A stretch of 64,000 bases of DNA from positions 434,001 to 498,000 of the forward strand of contig JANSWO010000001.1 in assembly GCA_024743435.1 (NCBI GenBank), read 5' to 3'. The position numbers and the translations under genes were made by a program. This DNA is from Pseudomonadaceae bacterium. Lineage in GTDB: Bacteria > Pseudomonadota > Gammaproteobacteria > Pseudomonadales > Azotimanducaceae. Of this stretch, positions 17,101 through 25,473 are shown in pieces. A model generated the notes under the pieces. It was not told the DNA's origin. It saw only the letters and a list, made by a program, of their open reading frames with translations, and did not search any database. The number at the start of each line of letters is the position of its first letter. Position 1 is the first letter of the stretch.

Positions 17101-18918
17101 TAAATAAAACGTACTGAGAACCCAGGTGAGGGTAATCCACATCAGGATCGTCAACGGCACGCCGACCCGCAGGAAATCGCTGAACGTGTAATTGCCGGCG
17201 CTCATAACGAGCAGGTTCGTCTGGTAGGCCATCGGCGTAGCGAAACTCATGTTGGCCCCGAACAATACGGCCAGCACGAACGGCTCGGGTGGCAGACCAA
17301 GCTGCTGAGCAATGGACACGCCGATAGGTGTGCCGATAACGGCGGCAGCGTTGTTCGATACGACGTTGGTCAGGATCGCCAGAAGCATCATCAGCGCGCT
17401 GATAATCGCCCAAGGCGCCGCGTCAGCCATCCAGTAGAGGAATATCTCGGTGACGTAGGCAGTCGCACCGGTTTCGATCAGTGCCTTGCCGAGCGCGAGC
17501 GATGCCACCACGATAAAAAACACCGATGGGCTGATGCTGCGGATTGCACTCGGCATGTCCATGCAACGGGTCGCCAGGAGCAATGCGCAACCCACGAGTG
17601 CACTGATTGCGATGGGCATGATGCCCAACGCTGCCGTGGCGATCACTGCAGCGGTGATCGCGAGTGCGACGGGGGCTTTGCTTGTTCTAGGCACGGCGAC
17701 GTTTGCGTCGAGGACGAGGAAGCTGTCGTCGGACTTCAGTTTTCCGATTTGGTCCTCGGCCCCCTGCACGAGCAGCACGTCACCTGGCATGAGGATGACA
17801 TCGTGAATGTCCTCGTTAGCTCGCCAGATGTCTTTACCGGCGCGGTGCAGCGCCAGAACAACCATTGAATAGCGGTCTAGAAACTGCGCGATTCGCAGGT
17901 TCGTACGCTCCATTGCGGAGCCCTTGACGATCGCGAGTTCAGCCAGAGTCTGGTTTTCCGCCAGCAACGGGTGCTCGGCGTCCACGCGTTGTTTCTGGTC
18001 CGCATACAGCGTCGCCTTGAGTGTCGTCTCAAAGCGTTTGAGCTTCGCAGGCGTGTCACGCACCCGTAGTCGGTCTCCGGCCTTCAGCACGACATCAGGC
18101 AACGGCATGACAAACGTTTCGCCACGCCGAATACGGGTCACCTTCATATCGCCGGTGGTGGCGGTGACTGCTTCGGCCAGCGTTTTACCGATCATCGGCG
18201 AATCTTCGTCCAACTGGAGGCGAGCTTCGAATAGCCTGGGTGATGGATCGATGAGTTGAATCTCACGCTTCGGCAACAGGCGTGGAGCGATGAACCACAG
18301 ATAGACAATCGCGACGGCGGCTGCGATCGCCGCCGGACCGATGAAATCGAACATGGCCATGGGAGCGAGGCCAAGATCTGCGGCAACGGCGACAACCAGC
18401 AGGTTGGTCGAGGTGCCGATGGTTGTTCCCATGCCGCCAACGAGGGTCGCGAAACCCATTGGCATCAGAACGCCGCTTGGCGAGGTGTTAGTCCTCAAGC
18501 ACACCGACACGAGAATCGGCAGGAGTAAGACAACCACAGGCGTGTTGTTGACGAACGCCGACAGCGCCATGCCAATGATGAGCGTGAATCCCATCAGGAG
18601 AAATGGTGACTTGCCCCAATAGGTTGCAAGCAGCCTGCCCACCGGCTCCAGAGCACCGGTGACGACCAGCGCTTGCCCAACAACCATAAGAGCGCACACG
18701 GCAATCAACGCTTCGTGGCCAAAACCCGCAAAGAAATCAGTCACTTCCAAGCCAGGGTAGGGCATGAGAGTGAAGCCCAGGCAGAGCACCGCGAGCAGGC
18801 CGACGCTGGTTAGCTCCAGCGGAATTCGATCACGCGTGAACAGGAATAACACAAGCACCGTGAGCGCCAGAGCGGCGATCGCGTGGGGGTCAGGTGCGGC
18901 GGGAAAAACGTCGGTCAT
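17098..18918 (-). CDS. DASS (SLC13) family anion transporter with two TrkA-C domains
   Basis: The 606-residue inner-membrane protein has about 10-12 transmembrane segments in two halves, separated by two cytoplasmic TrkA-C (RCK-C) domains at about residues 215-400. The N-half carries SAFVNNTPVVVLLLP and the C-half NVVSNNAAAVIGTP, the paired substrate-binding motifs of DASS carriers. The first TrkA-C includes VVLKAGDRLRVRDTP and the second VILMPGDVLLVQG. Proteins of this layout transport sulfate, other inorganic anions or dicarboxylates with Na+. The substrate here is not determined. The ATG at 18918 is well placed. The mscS-like gene lies upstream in the same direction, 92 bp away. Confidence 0.9.
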   Translation of the reverse strand: MTDVFPAAPDPHAIAALALTVLVLFLFTRDRIPLELTSVGLLAVLCLGFTLMPYPGLEVTDFFAGFGHEALIAVCALMVVGQALVVTGALEPVGRLLATYWGKSPFLLMGFTLIIGMALSAFVNNTPVVVLLLPILVSVCLRTNTSPSGVLMPMGFATLVGGMGTTIGTSTNLLVVAVAADLGLAPMAMFDFIGPAAIAAAVAIVYLWFIAPRLLPKREIQLIDPSPRLFEARLQLDEDSPMIGKTLAEAVTATTGDMKVTRIRRGETFVMPLPDVVLKAGDRLRVRDTPAKLKRFETTLKATLYADQKQRVDAEHPLLAENQTLAELAIVKGSAMERTNLRIAQFLDRYSMVVLALHRAGKDIWRANEDIHDVILMPGDVLLVQGAEDQIGKLKSDDSFLVLDANVAVPRTSKAPVALAITAAVIATAALGIMPIAISALVGCALLLATRCMDMPSAIRSISPSVFFIVVASLALGKALIETGATAYVTEIFLYWMADAAPWAIISALMMLLAILTNVVSNNAAAVIGTPIGVSIAQQLGLPPEPFVLAVLFGANMSFATPMAYQTNLLVMSAGNYTFSDFLRVGVPLTILMWITLTWVLSTFYL

Positions 18919-19010
18919 CGAGGGCTGTTGGTTGCTTCAAACATCGCGTTGGTCGGCAGCTTAACGGAAGCTCGGCGTCGATCGCCTCTTGCCCGTTGCG
19001 CGGCTTTCCG

Positions 19011-20033
19011 CTACTGGGTTTTCTGCTCTTCCAGTGTGATGAGGATGTCGCTGATGGCGGCGATCTGCTGTTCTCGCCAGCGCAGTTCGACTGTGTTGTC
19101 CGGTTGCTCTTCCTGCATTTGCCGAAGCTCCTGGACGATGCGGTCTTTCTGCTGCTTGAGTTTGTCCACCCGGGTGGCGAGGGTAGCTTTGTCGAACATG
19201 ATCGCCTCGGGTTTGCCGACAGGCTCATCGTCGTCCGCAACCCGCTTGTCGGGCACAAAGCGCTCGCCATTCTGCAACGGTCGCTGATGCATGAACGATG
19301 GCGACACAATCTCGATGTTGGCATCGTGCAACTCATCGAGCATTCGTCCGCGCAACTGCGTTCGCTTGCCAACCATGGTGTCGATATCAGACAGAAAACC
19401 GCTGACGCGATAGGTGATGGAGTAGTCATCCAGGCTGAGAATCTGGACGAAGCCGTCCGTGAGTTCAGCGGATTCGACCGCTTTCAGCAGCGCGTCCCGC
19501 ACGTCGTGCCGGTGCACGTCGTAGCCGAGAGAAACCTCGGCCGAGATCAGAGTACCGGAGCGGCGCACCACGCGAACCGGGTGCGTGATGATGTATAGGT
19601 TAGGCAGCGTTATCAGATCACGATCTTCGGTCTGGATTTCCGTGTGCAGCAAGGCTTTCTCGGTAACACGGCCAAAGTGATCTTCCACGCGAATGAAATC
19701 GCCCACTGTGTAGCTCTCGACGGTGCGCTGCATGAGCCCGGCCATGGCGTTGGCGACGAAGGTGGTTGACGACAGGCCAATGACGCCGGTCAGTACCAGA
19801 CCGACGAGGCTCAGGAGTTGTCCGCGCAAGTCGTTGTCGATGGGCAACGTGATGAGAACCAGAATGAGGCCTGCGATAACGATGCCGATCTTCGTCAGCT
19901 GGCCGGCAACCCGCAGGTCGGCAGAGGCGGGGAATACACGCCGGCTGATGGCGAGCGCGATGATTATCACAACGATTGCGAGGCCCAGCGGGATAAGGCT
20001 GGTGACGGCAGCGATAGTGGTATCAGCGTTCAT
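19011..20033 (-). CDS. MscS-family mechanosensitive channel
   Basis: From the ATG at 20033 the product is 340 residues. An in-frame start at 20087 would add 18 unlikely residues. Three hydrophobic segments precede a MscS core: LSLVGLVLTGVIGLSSTTFV is the pore-lining region, followed by the beta domain (VESYTVGDFIRVEDHFGRVT and TLPNLYIITHPVRV) and an alpha-beta cytoplasmic domain. The last 60 residues form a predicted coiled coil rich in Lys, Gln and Glu. Family members open under membrane tension and release solutes on osmotic downshock. The gene could be cotranscribed with the downstream DASS transporter. Confidence 0.9.
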   Translation of the reverse strand: MNADTTIAAVTSLIPLGLAIVVIIIALAISRRVFPASADLRVAGQLTKIGIVIAGLILVLITLPIDNDLRGQLLSLVGLVLTGVIGLSSTTFVANAMAGLMQRTVESYTVGDFIRVEDHFGRVTEKALLHTEIQTEDRDLITLPNLYIITHPVRVVRRSGTLISAEVSLGYDVHRHDVRDALLKAVESAELTDGFVQILSLDDYSITYRVSGFLSDIDTMVGKRTQLRGRMLDELHDANIEIVSPSFMHQRPLQNGERFVPDKRVADDDEPVGKPEAIMFDKATLATRVDKLKQQKDRIVQELRQMQEEQPDNTVELRWREQQIAAISDILITLEEQKTQ

Positions 20034-20081
20034 TGGCGACAGTGTACCTATCCCGTCCGGCCCTATGGGGGTCGACTTGCC

Positions 20082-20109
20082 TTGCAATTGTGAGTTTGCT
20101 GCCTATAGT
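20082..20109 (+). promoter_or_regulatory. Candidate sigma-70 promoter for the thrS leader
   Basis: TTGCAA (20082-20087) and TATAGT (20104-20109) are separated by 16 bases, close to the sigma-70 consensus. Initiation near 20116 would give a leader of about 300 bases before thrS, containing the leader peptide and attenuator. Confidence 0.6.
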
Positions 20110-20214
20110 TGGCCGCATTGGAATTGAGCCGCTGATCTCGCCTGACCTGCGCTGGCCGTGGTCGCAAGCGGCGCTTCAATTCAGAATGCTTTATTGAAAC
20201 CGGACAGAACGACG

Positions 20215-20268
20215 ATGATGAGCGTAACGGGCCGAACGCCCGACATGGACACTACGACGACGATTTGA
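20215..20268 (+). CDS. Threonine-rich leader peptide of thrS
   Basis: A 17-codon frame reads MMSVTGRTPDMDTTTTI and ends at TGA 20266-20268. Six of 17 residues are threonine, four of them consecutive (ACT ACG ACG ACG, 20251-20262), followed by isoleucine. It lies about 150 bases before a threonyl-tRNA synthetase gene and is followed by an intrinsic terminator, the layout of amino-acid attenuators such as thrL or pheM. A weak GGA ribosome-binding site lies 10 bases upstream. An in-frame TTG at 20194 would add two more threonines. Ribosome stalling at the Thr run when Thr-tRNA is scarce is the expected trigger. Confidence 0.75.
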   Translation: MMSVTGRTPDMDTTTTI

Positions 20269-20297
20269 AGGTTGCTTGCATATGCAGGTGACCCGTA

Positions 20298-20346
20298 TGG
20301 CGTCGCCTGATCAAAACCCCGATTGGCGAGGCCACCGGGGTTTTTT
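20298..20346 (+). promoter_or_regulatory. thrS attenuator: antiterminator and terminator
   Basis: The terminator (20313-20346) pairs AAAACCCCG with CGGGGTTTT, has an inner TGGC/GCCA stem with a GAG loop, and ends in six Ts. An alternative stem pairs TGGCGTCGCC (20298-20307) with GGCGAGGCCA (20325-20334) at nine of ten positions and uses the whole inner arm of the terminator, so the two folds exclude each other. A third segment, CGACG within the Thr codons, can pair with CGTCG at 20301-20305. The folds are visible in the sequence. The regulatory cycle is inferred by analogy with known attenuators. Confidence 0.75.
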
Positions 20347-20414
20347 ATTGCCCGCAATTCGCCGCGCCGACAGTCGATGCGGCACCAGTACAAAGTAAAA
20401 GGCAGGAGACAATC

Positions 20415-22268
20415 ATGGCCGAAGCCCAACAAACACGCGGAGAGATCAGCGTTGATAGCTCGCTCTACCGCATTCGGCACTCACTCGCGCACGTGCTGGC
20501 CCAGGCAGTTCTGGACCTGCGGCCAGGCAGCACGCTTGGCTTTGGGCCGCCGATTCGTGATGGTTTTTACTACGACTTCATTCTCAGTGAGCCGCTCACC
20601 GAAGAGGACTTTCCGGAGCTGGAAAAGCGGATGCGCAAGATCCTGAAGAAGGGACAGCGTTTCTACTGTGAAGAACTCGATGCCAGCGAAGCGCTGGCTC
20701 GGATCGATGAAATGGGCGAGCCGTACAAGCGCGAATACGCAGAAGACCTCATCAGCAAAAATGGCCTGTCGTCGCTCACGTTCTATCGCAATGGGCCATT
20801 TCTGGATATGTGCGAAGGCCCGCACGTAGACACAACCAAGGAGATTCCCCGGGACGCGTTCAAACTTCGGAATGTTGCCGGTGCGTATTGGCGTGGAGAT
20901 TCCGACAACGTGATGATGACGCGTATCTATGCGTGGGCGTTTGAAGACAAGGAAAGCCTTGATGAGGCCGTCACGCGATTCGAAGAAGCGCAGGCGAGGG
21001 ATCATAAGAAACTCGGCAGAGAGCTGGGAATCTACACCATCGATGATGACATCGGACGAGGTCTGCCCCTCTGGTTGCCGAACGGCACCGTTATTCGTGA
21101 CGAGCTGGAAGCGCTCGCAAAGGAGCTTGAGTTCAAGGCCGGCTATCAGCGCGTTGCGACGCCGCACCTTGCCAAGCAGGAGCTGTATTACCGTACGGGG
21201 CACCTGCCGTACTACGCCGAGCACATGTACCCGGTTATGGAGGTGGCCGATCACTCCGATGCCGCGTCGCAGTCGGATGAGCAGCGCGTCAAAGAATCGT
21301 ACATGTTGCGGCCGATGAACTGCCCGCATCATCACAAAGTGTTCTCTGCGGAGCCTCGCAGCTACCGCGATTTGCCACTGCGCCTGGCTGAATATGGTCA
21401 GGTGTATCGCTGGGAAGATTCGGGTGCGGTCGGTGGCCTCGTCCGGGTGCGTGGCATGTGCATGAACGATGCTCACATCTACTGCACGGAGGAGCAGATC
21501 AAAGACGAGTTCAAAGCGATCATGGCGATGTACATGGAAGCCTATGGTGTGCTTGGGCTTGACAAGTATTTCATCCGGCTGTCGAGCTGGGATCCGGAGG
21601 ATCCGAAGGGCAAAGAGAAGTACGTAGACAATCCGCAAGCGTGGGCATTCTCCGAGCGAGTGCTCGCTGAAGTGCTCGACGAACTTGGTATTGAGTATGT
21701 AGAGGGCAAGGGTGACGGCGCGTTCTACGGCCCCAAGATCGATATTCAATTCCCAACGGTCACCGGGCGCGATGAAACGGTTTCTACCGTGCAGCTCGAT
21801 TTCTCTGTGCCCGAGCGTATGGATCTGAAGTACGTGGGCTCTGATGGCGCAGAACACACGCCTTACTGCATTCACCGTGCGCCCTTCTCAACGCACGAGC
21901 GAATGGTGGCCTTTCTCATCGAGCATTACGCCGGTGCTTTCCCTACCTGGCTTGCGCCAGTGCAGGTTCAGCTCATCACGGTGTCCGAGCAGTTTGACGA
22001 CTACGCCCGGGAGATCATCTCGCGGCTGAGAGGCCAGATGGTGCGCGCTGAGCTGGCGCCTTCAAACGACACCGTGCCGAAGAAGATTCGTGAAGGAACG
22101 ACCGCGAAGATTCCGAACCTGTTGATTGTCGGTGAGCGGGAGCGTGATGAGCGCACCGTCACGCTGCGCCGCTATGGTGTGAAAGAACAGGTGACCTATG
22201 GTCTCGATGAGTTCGAGGCGAAGCTTTTGCAGACCATCAAGCAGCGAACGCTGGCGTTTGTTGAGTAA
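20415..22268 (+). CDS. thrS: Threonyl-tRNA synthetase lacking the TGS domain
   Basis: Charges tRNA-Thr with threonine and edits mischarged Ser-tRNA. The ATG at 20415 has a GGCAGGAG site and gives 617 residues. The protein starts directly with the editing domain: RHSLAHVLAQA (H22, H26) and CEGPHVDTT (C133, H137). The roughly 60-residue N-terminal TGS domain of E. coli ThrRS is missing. The class II core follows, with GLPLWLPNGTVIRDELE, zinc ligands C303 (RPMNCPHHH), H354 (NDAHIYC) and H487 (CIHRAPFSTHER), then the anticodon-binding domain. Motif 2 (WEDSGAVGGLVRVRGMCMND) differs from the E. coli form, suggesting another ThrRS lineage. infC-rpmI-rplT do not follow. Confidence 0.96.
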   Translation: MAEAQQTRGEISVDSSLYRIRHSLAHVLAQAVLDLRPGSTLGFGPPIRDGFYYDFILSEPLTEEDFPELEKRMRKILKKGQRFYCEELDASEALARIDEMGEPYKREYAEDLISKNGLSSLTFYRNGPFLDMCEGPHVDTTKEIPRDAFKLRNVAGAYWRGDSDNVMMTRIYAWAFEDKESLDEAVTRFEEAQARDHKKLGRELGIYTIDDDIGRGLPLWLPNGTVIRDELEALAKELEFKAGYQRVATPHLAKQELYYRTGHLPYYAEHMYPVMEVADHSDAASQSDEQRVKESYMLRPMNCPHHHKVFSAEPRSYRDLPLRLAEYGQVYRWEDSGAVGGLVRVRGMCMNDAHIYCTEEQIKDEFKAIMAMYMEAYGVLGLDKYFIRLSSWDPEDPKGKEKYVDNPQAWAFSERVLAEVLDELGIEYVEGKGDGAFYGPKIDIQFPTVTGRDETVSTVQLDFSVPERMDLKYVGSDGAEHTPYCIHRAPFSTHERMVAFLIEHYAGAFPTWLAPVQVQLITVSEQFDDYAREIISRLRGQMVRAELAPSNDTVPKKIREGTTAKIPNLLIVGERERDERTVTLRRYGVKEQVTYGLDEFEAKLLQTIKQRTLAFVE

Positions 22269-22278
22269 TTGGGTTGAG

Positions 22279-22465
22279 TGAGATTGCCGCGTCGCCAGAT
22301 GGCTTCGCCCTCCGGATCCTCGCGAAGACGGTAGAACCCCCCGTCATTGCGAATGAGCGTAGCGAGTGCGGCAATCTTCTAAGGCGAGGGATGCCTTTTT
22401 GTATCTCTGCGGAGATCGCCGCGTCGCTTCCATTGCTTTGCAATGGGAGCTTCTCGCGATGACGG
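22279..22465. repeat. MITE-like palindromic element with a partial copy
   Basis: The main element (22341-22465) begins CCGTCATTGCGAATGAGCGT and ends CTTCTCGCGATGACGG, so its ends are imperfect inverted repeats. It includes a CATTGCTTTGCAATG hairpin. A shorter copy at 22279-22331 starts GAGATTGCCGCGTCGC and ends CTCGCGAAGACGG, matching the 3' part of the main element. GTCATTGCGA...GCGGCAATCT sequences are known as non-coding dispersed repeats in many bacteria. There is no ORF. It lies just after thrS. Confidence 0.7.
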
Positions 22466-22480
22466 AGAATGAGCCATCGG

Positions 22481-22625
22481 GGCGCTCTCGACAGATTTTC
22501 TTGGCGCTTTGCGCCGGAGAAAATCGTCTAATTTGGATGCTGGAAGTGACTAGTAGTTGGGCGCTCTCGACAGATTTTCTTGGCGCTTTGCGCCGGAGAA
22601 AATCGTCTGCCGCTCTCTCGGGGTT
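22481..22625 (+). repeat. Dispersed hairpin repeat, second locus (two units)
   Basis: Two units of the repeat also seen at 16904-17045. Hairpins lie at 22494-22525 and 22573-22604, both GATTTTCT/AGAAAATC plus GGCGC/GCGCC with a TTT loop. The spacer matches the first locus except at a few positions (GGATGCTGGAAGTGACTAG against GGATGTTGGAAGTGTCTAG). The segment from 22561 to 22623 is identical to 16981-17043. Both loci sit immediately 3' of a minus-strand gene. Confidence 0.88.
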
Positions 22626-22632
22626 TGGCGCG

Positions 22633-22655
22633 CGTTGATCGCGCAGCGATCAACG
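22633..22655. terminator. Hairpin between the repeat and prc
   Basis: A perfect 10-bp stem (CGTTGATCGC, loop GCA, GCGATCAACG) is followed on the plus strand by TTCTTAC and lies four bases before the prc stop codon. It could terminate transcription from both thrS and prc. Confidence 0.6.
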
Positions 22656-22658
22656 TTC

Positions 22659-24896
22659 TTACATCAAAGGTGCTTCTTCGATGCCGGTCTCAGCGTACGC
22701 CACCTGCCGGGTAAGCCCGATATAGTCGAGCAGGATGTTACCGCTCTCGCGAACGAGTGCGTCGTCCTGCTCTTCTTCTTCGCTGTTCGCATCCGCGGCT
22801 GCTTCAGCCTCGGCTTCGTCGGCGGCTTCCAGCGCAGCGTAGTCCGGGTAGGGCTCTTCCCCTTTGGCATGCCTCAGCGTGTTCTCAAGCTCCAGGCGCC
22901 AGGCGTCGTCAGCGGCCTTCTGGGCGCGGCGTTCGGCTTCGTTCAGAGACAGCTGTTCGCGCGCGCGATTCAACTCGCTGCGCTGCACGATTGCCTGCAG
23001 ATAGCGGAAATCCGGATCGTCCGCGATTCGTTCGCTGTGGTTCTTACGCAAGCCATCCAGGAAGCTGTCGAGTTCCTGACCGCGCGGGTAAACCGCCGGC
23101 TGGATCATGTCCCAGGGCAGTGCGTCATCGAGCGAAGATTCGCCAATCTCAGACGTGTCATAGAGTTCCGGAAATTCGATGTCCGGCAGGATGCCCTGGT
23201 GCTGAGTGCTTTGGCCGGAAACCCGGTAGTACTTAGCGGCAGTGATTTTCAGTTGGCCTCGGTTTAATGGCACCAACGTTTGCACGGTGCCTTTACCGAA
23301 TGTCTGCGAGCCGATGATCAGGCCACGTTCGTAATCCTGTATCGCGCCGGCAAAGATCTCGGAAGCGGATGCGGACAGCCGGTTAACCATGACGGCGAGC
23401 GGGCCGTCCCAGGCGACGGAGTCATCCGTGTCAGAGTGGATGTTTGGCCGGCGGCCAGCGGTCTTCACCTGTACGGTTGGGCCGGATTTAATGAACAGCC
23501 CGGTTAGCGCATCGGCTTCCTGTAGCGAGCCGCCACCGTTGTTGCGCAGATCGATGACGAGCCCGTCAATGTCTTCCGCCTTCAGCTGATCGATCAGATC
23601 GCGGACGTCGCGAGTGGTGCTCTTGAAATTAGGGTCGCCCTGCTGCAAAGCTTTGAAGTCGATGTAGAAGGTTGGTACTTCGATCACCCCGATGCGGTAG
23701 TCACGACCGGCACGGTTCATCGTGATCAGTTTCTTCTGAGCTGATTGCTCTTCGAGCTCGACAGTATTGCGAGTGATCTCGACAATTCGGCTGATTTCCG
23801 TGTCCTCGGGGATGACCTCGAGTTTCACGATCGAGCCTTTTGGCCCGCGAATCATCTCTACCACGTCATCCAGCCGCCAGCCGACCACATCAATCAAGGC
23901 ACCATCGCTTCCCTGGCCAACACTCACGATACGATCGGAGGGCTTGAGGTCGCCGCCCTTGTCGGCAGGGCCTGCGGGAACCAGACGCACAACGGAGGTG
24001 TACTCATCTTCCGAGCTGAGCACGGCGCCGATGCCTTCGAGCGAAAGCGACATGTTGATATTGAAGTTCTCAGATGTCCTTGGTGAGAAGTACTGAGTAT
24101 GGGGGTCGTAGGTGCTGGTGAACGCATTGATGTACAGCTGAAACGCGTCTTCGCTCTTGGTTTGAGCGGTTTGCTTCAGACGATTCTGGTAGCGCTTGCG
24201 TAGCAGCTCCTGGATTTCTTCAAGCTCTTTGCCATTGAGCTTCATATTCAGGACTGCCGCTTTGATGCGCTTACGCCACAGGTCATCCTGCTCGACCTGG
24301 GTTGCAGGCCACGCCGCAAACTCTCGATCGAGATCGATGTACTCCTTCTGAGTGAAGTCGAACTCCATCAGCATTTCATCGATGATCTTGAGTGAGTACT
24401 CCAGACGATCGATCTGACGTTCCTGGAAAGAATTGAAAACGTCGAACGCTGCTTCCAGATTGCCGCGCTTGAGCGCGTCATCCAGCTTGAACCGGTAGCG
24501 TTCGAGCCGAGTAATGTCATCCGCACGGAAGTACAGCTTGGCTGGATCCATCATTTCCAGGTACTTGTCGAACACTTCGCTCGAAGCGCTGTCATCCAGA
24601 GGCTTGGACAGGAAATGGTTGTGACGAAGCTGCTCGACGATCGTCAGAGAGGTTCGGGGGTGAACATCGAGCGGTGTCAGCGCGGGCGATGCAGCCGCAG
24701 TCCTGGTATCTGTTGGCGTGCCCAGGGCGATCTGTGGGCTATCCGCATAAGCACTCGAAGCGAAGCACACAGCGGCAAAGGCGGACGAGGTAAGCCAAGC
24801 GGATGTCCGTCGGCGAATCGATCGCGCGACGCTCAACGAGTGGGCCGCACGCGGTCGTCTTGAGCGATTGCCGGTTTGGTTATGGGCTTCAGTCAT
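22659..24896 (-). CDS. prc: Tail-specific (carboxy-terminal processing) protease Prc
   Basis: A periplasmic S41 serine protease that processes C-terminal tails, such as that of FtsI, and degrades hydrolases and ssrA-tagged proteins. The 745-residue protein has an Arg-rich N-terminus and a signal peptide ending SSAYA near residue 51. An N-terminal helical domain follows, then a PDZ domain at about 275-360 (ADKGGDLKPSDRIVSVGQG) and the S41 core with DGLVIDLRNNGGGSLQEAD, the catalytic serine in RLSASASEIFAGA and the lysine in TFGKGTVQ. The last 150 residues form the DUF3340-type C-terminal domain, with an acidic Ala/Glu/Asp-rich segment. Length is close to E. coli Prc plus this insert. Confidence 0.95.
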   Translation of the reverse strand: MTEAHNQTGNRSRRPRAAHSLSVARSIRRRTSAWLTSSAFAAVCFASSAYADSPQIALGTPTDTRTAAASPALTPLDVHPRTSLTIVEQLRHNHFLSKPLDDSASSEVFDKYLEMMDPAKLYFRADDITRLERYRFKLDDALKRGNLEAAFDVFNSFQERQIDRLEYSLKIIDEMLMEFDFTQKEYIDLDREFAAWPATQVEQDDLWRKRIKAAVLNMKLNGKELEEIQELLRKRYQNRLKQTAQTKSEDAFQLYINAFTSTYDPHTQYFSPRTSENFNINMSLSLEGIGAVLSSEDEYTSVVRLVPAGPADKGGDLKPSDRIVSVGQGSDGALIDVVGWRLDDVVEMIRGPKGSIVKLEVIPEDTEISRIVEITRNTVELEEQSAQKKLITMNRAGRDYRIGVIEVPTFYIDFKALQQGDPNFKSTTRDVRDLIDQLKAEDIDGLVIDLRNNGGGSLQEADALTGLFIKSGPTVQVKTAGRRPNIHSDTDDSVAWDGPLAVMVNRLSASASEIFAGAIQDYERGLIIGSQTFGKGTVQTLVPLNRGQLKITAAKYYRVSGQSTQHQGILPDIEFPELYDTSEIGESSLDDALPWDMIQPAVYPRGQELDSFLDGLRKNHSERIADDPDFRYLQAIVQRSELNRAREQLSLNEAERRAQKAADDAWRLELENTLRHAKGEEPYPDYAALEAADEAEAEAAADANSEEEEQDDALVRESGNILLDYIGLTRQVAYAETGIEEAPLM

Positions 24897-25473
24897 ACTG
24901 CTGATCTCTGATCCATTGCGTTAGTGTGTTGCGTTGATCGGTGAACGTCTGTCGGTTGTGCCATTCGCTCTAGTCGTTCCTGACGATCCTGCTCCACCAT
25001 CCCGCATGACGCGGGCTGTCGTCGTTGTCGGTGTCTTGTCACGGTCAGTTTGCGGTCAGTATTGGATTCCTGGCGCCGCATACAGTTCAATGCGCCCCGA
25101 GAATGCACACAGGGTGCGCTCGAGGACAAGCCACGCGAGTGTCAATTGTCTGGCCTTGAGACTATCGCAGTGCTCGGTAGTCCACTGTGTTCAGAATGTA
25201 ACCGTGTGACTTAAGCCCCGCAACAATGCGTCTAAATGAGGCGTGGTGCGGCTTACACTCCGGCTCACCCGGCGTTTGCCCCGGCTGGTTGGAGCGAAGG
25301 GCTGCCCGCAGGGAACGGTTTTGGGCTTATCTTGTCCTTATTCAAGGCCTGTAGGGCCCGAATGCCGCCCATCGGTCGGACAAACAAACTTTGTCAGACA
25401 GATTGTCGTAAGAAGGATCTGTCGGGCACGTAAAGCGATCAATAATTTCAACGACTTGACTACCGGAGACACC
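24897..25473. other. Divergent intergenic region between prc and the FKBP gene
   Basis: About 575 bp without a supported gene. A frame open from 25243 is only the upstream continuation of the FKBP frame and has no ribosome-binding site. A GCATGACGCGGGC stretch and other short inverted repeats occur, but I see no tRNA and no clear promoter consensus. A CCGGAG site at 25463-25468 serves the FKBP start. Confidence 0.4.

Noticed and set aside
16904-22625. The repeats as a CRISPR array
   Set aside because: Only two units per locus, a conserved rather than variable spacer, and no cas genes.
22366-23267. Plus-strand frames over the repeat region and the prc gene
   Set aside because: They are antisense to prc or read through non-coding repeats, and show no family similarity.
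25243-25473. N-terminal extension of the FKBP protein
   Set aside because: The lipoprotein signal and ribosome-binding site place the start at 25474. The extension resembles translated intergenic DNA.
24897-25473. Possible tRNA or small RNA in the prc-FKBP gap
   Set aside because: No T-arm consensus, cloverleaf or clear promoter/terminator pair was found.
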